This document shows, one piece after another, positions 21,443-22,487 of a stretch of 22,487 bases of DNA. Every line of letters begins with the position of its first letter. Position 1 is the first letter of the stretch. Origin of the DNA: Spirochaetales bacterium (GTDB lineage: Bacteria; Spirochaetota; Spirochaetia; DSM-27196; SLAA01); assembly GCA_007126415.1 (NCBI GenBank), contig SLBH01000349.1, positions 1-22,487 of the forward strand, read 5' to 3'. The notes under the pieces were generated by a model. It saw only the letters and a program-made list of their open reading frames with translations. It did no database searches and had not been told where the DNA came from. The translations under genes and the position numbers were made by a program.

Positions 21443-22487
21443 ATGCGAGCGCTGAATAACGTATTGGTAACCGGGGGCGCAGGCTTTATCGGCGCAAACT
21501 TCATTCGCTACCTCTTAGAGCAGCCTGAGTTCCGGGGGCGTGTCGTCAACCTCGACGCCCTCACCTACGCCGGTAACCTCGACAACCTGCACGAAATCGC
21601 CGAGGGCCCTCACGGCTCCGGGACTCACGACAGTGCCGGCGTTTCGGCCCCTCGCTATGTCTTTGAGCACGCCGATATCCGCGAGTTCGACACCGTGGCT
21701 GATCTCTTCGCCCGCTACGAGTTCGACACCGTGGTGCATTTCGCCGCCGAGTCGCACGTGGACCGTTCGATCGTGGGGCCGCGCGCCTTCATCGAGACCA
21801 ACATCGGCGGCACCTTCAACCTCCTGGAAGCCGCGCGCAGCGCCTGGGGTAATCGCGATGATGTGCTGTTTCATCACGTCGGCACCGACGAGGTTTTCGG
21901 ATCGCTCGGCGCCGAGGGCGCGTTTCACGAGCACACCCCGTACGATCCCAAAAGCCCCTACTCAGCCTCCAAGGCAAGCTCGGACCACCTCGTACGCGCG
22001 CACGGCCACACCTTCGCCCTGCCGTTCACGATCTCAAACTGTTCGAACAACTACGGCCCGTACCAGTTCCCGGAGAAAATGGTGCCGCTGATGATCCTGA
22101 ACGCGCTCGAAGGCAAACCGCTTCCGGTTTACGGCGACGGCGGCAATGTGCGCGACTGGCTCTACGTTGAAGACCATGCCTCGGCGATCTGGTCGATCAT
22201 GCGCCGAGGGCGCAACGGCGAAACCTATCTCGTTGGGGGTGAGAACGAGTGGGAGAACCTCACCTTAGTGCACGCGATCTGCGAGAAGGTAGCAGCCGTT
22301 CGAGGTGAGCCGACCGAGCGCTACACAGACCTCATTCGCTTCGTGAAAGACCGCCCCGGCCACGATCATCGCTACGCCGTAAACTGCAACAAGATCAAAC
22401 ACGATCTCGGCTGGCGACAGGCGCACGAGTTCTCGAGCGGTCTCGACGCCACGATCGCGTGGTACCTCAATAACACCACCTGGGTTG
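21443..22487 (+). CDS. rfbB: dTDP-glucose 4,6-dehydratase (3' end beyond window)
   Basis: The frame starts at ATG 21443, with GGAGGAA seven bases upstream, and stays open to the right edge, giving 348 codons. The enzyme converts dTDP-glucose to dTDP-4-keto-6-deoxyglucose. Hallmarks are the Rossmann motif VLVTGGAGFIGANFIRYLL, LDALTYAGNLDNL, VVHFAAESHVDRSI, HHVGTDEVFGSLG (catalytic TDE), YSASKASSDHLVRAH (YxxxK), NCSNNYGPYQFPEKMVPLMI, YGDGGNVRDWLYVEDHA and KDRPGHDHRYAV. A short Gly/Ser-rich insert (about residues 53-66) interrupts the region before RYVFEHADI. The remaining pathway gene rfbA is not in the window and may follow downstream. Confidence 0.96.
   Translation, partial: MRALNNVLVTGGAGFIGANFIRYLLEQPEFRGRVVNLDALTYAGNLDNLHEIAEGPHGSGTHDSAGVSAPRYVFEHADIREFDTVADLFARYEFDTVVHFAAESHVDRSIVGPRAFIETNIGGTFNLLEAARSAWGNRDDVLFHHVGTDEVFGSLGAEGAFHEHTPYDPKSPYSASKASSDHLVRAHGHTFALPFTISNCSNNYGPYQFPEKMVPLMILNALEGKPLPVYGDGGNVRDWLYVEDHASAIWSIMRRGRNGETYLVGGENEWENLTLVHAICEKVAAVRGEPTERYTDLIRFVKDRPGHDHRYAVNCNKIKHDLGWRQAHEFSSGLDATIAWYLNNTTWV

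Noticed and set aside
21515..21934. Minus-strand 139-codon frame inside rfbB
   Set aside because: Shadow of the strongly conserved rfbB reading frame.

Overview
The window looks like a surface or exopolysaccharide locus of a GC-rich, Gram-negative-type bacterium. It has signal peptides, a lipobox lipoprotein, outer-membrane-style barrel proteins and a Wza/SLBB export protein. Some protein features, such as the Wzz-like sequence and the small lipoprotein/barrel pair, remind me of free-living spirochaetes. No 16S or marker gene is present, so that placement is a low-confidence impression.

Region 1 (1-5592, minus strand) is a tight polysaccharide operon. Read in its own direction it encodes an initiating sugar-1-phosphate transferase with an N-terminal degenerate GGDEF-like domain, an outer-membrane-type barrel protein, a PilZ protein with an intact c-di-GMP motif, a stand-alone copy of the GGDEF-like domain, two family-2 glycosyltransferases and a WecG/TagA-type glycosyltransferase that runs off the left edge. 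Upstream of it (5944-6600, minus) is a CsgD-like LuxR-type regulator. A 214-nt AT-rich divergent region carrying repeated AGTATACT-centred motifs separates the regulator from a plus-strand Wzz-like co-polymerase and an SLBB export protein (6815-9729).

Region 2 (9704-18148, minus strand) is the standout: a complete lasso-peptide (RiPP) gene cluster in the order B1 (PqqD-like leader-binding protein), B2 (transglutaminase-like leader peptidase), C (asparagine-synthetase-like cyclase), A (65-residue precursor), X (a phosphoribosyltransferase fused to a second PqqD-like domain), K (HPr-kinase-like), D (ABC exporter) and N (nucleotidyltransferase). The precursor has the textbook YxxPxLxxxG leader motif, a Thr at -2 and an Asp at core position 9. 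The PRTase-PqqD fusion has no role that I know of in a lasso pathway. Because it carries its own leader-binding-type domain, it could be a leader-guided tailoring enzyme working with K and N. The precursor appears to have its own promoter and a 5' hairpin.

Region 3 (18263-22487, plus strand) starts with a small lipoprotein and a barrel-like exported protein, transcribed divergently from the lasso operon. Next comes the C-terminal remnant of a metallophosphoesterase, then rfbC, rfbD and rfbB (dTDP-L-rhamnose synthesis), the last cut by the right edge. The lasso cluster therefore sits inside a polysaccharide locus, with rhamnose-precursor genes on one side and assembly and export genes on the other.

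No tRNA, rRNA, CRISPR array, insertion sequence or transposase was seen.
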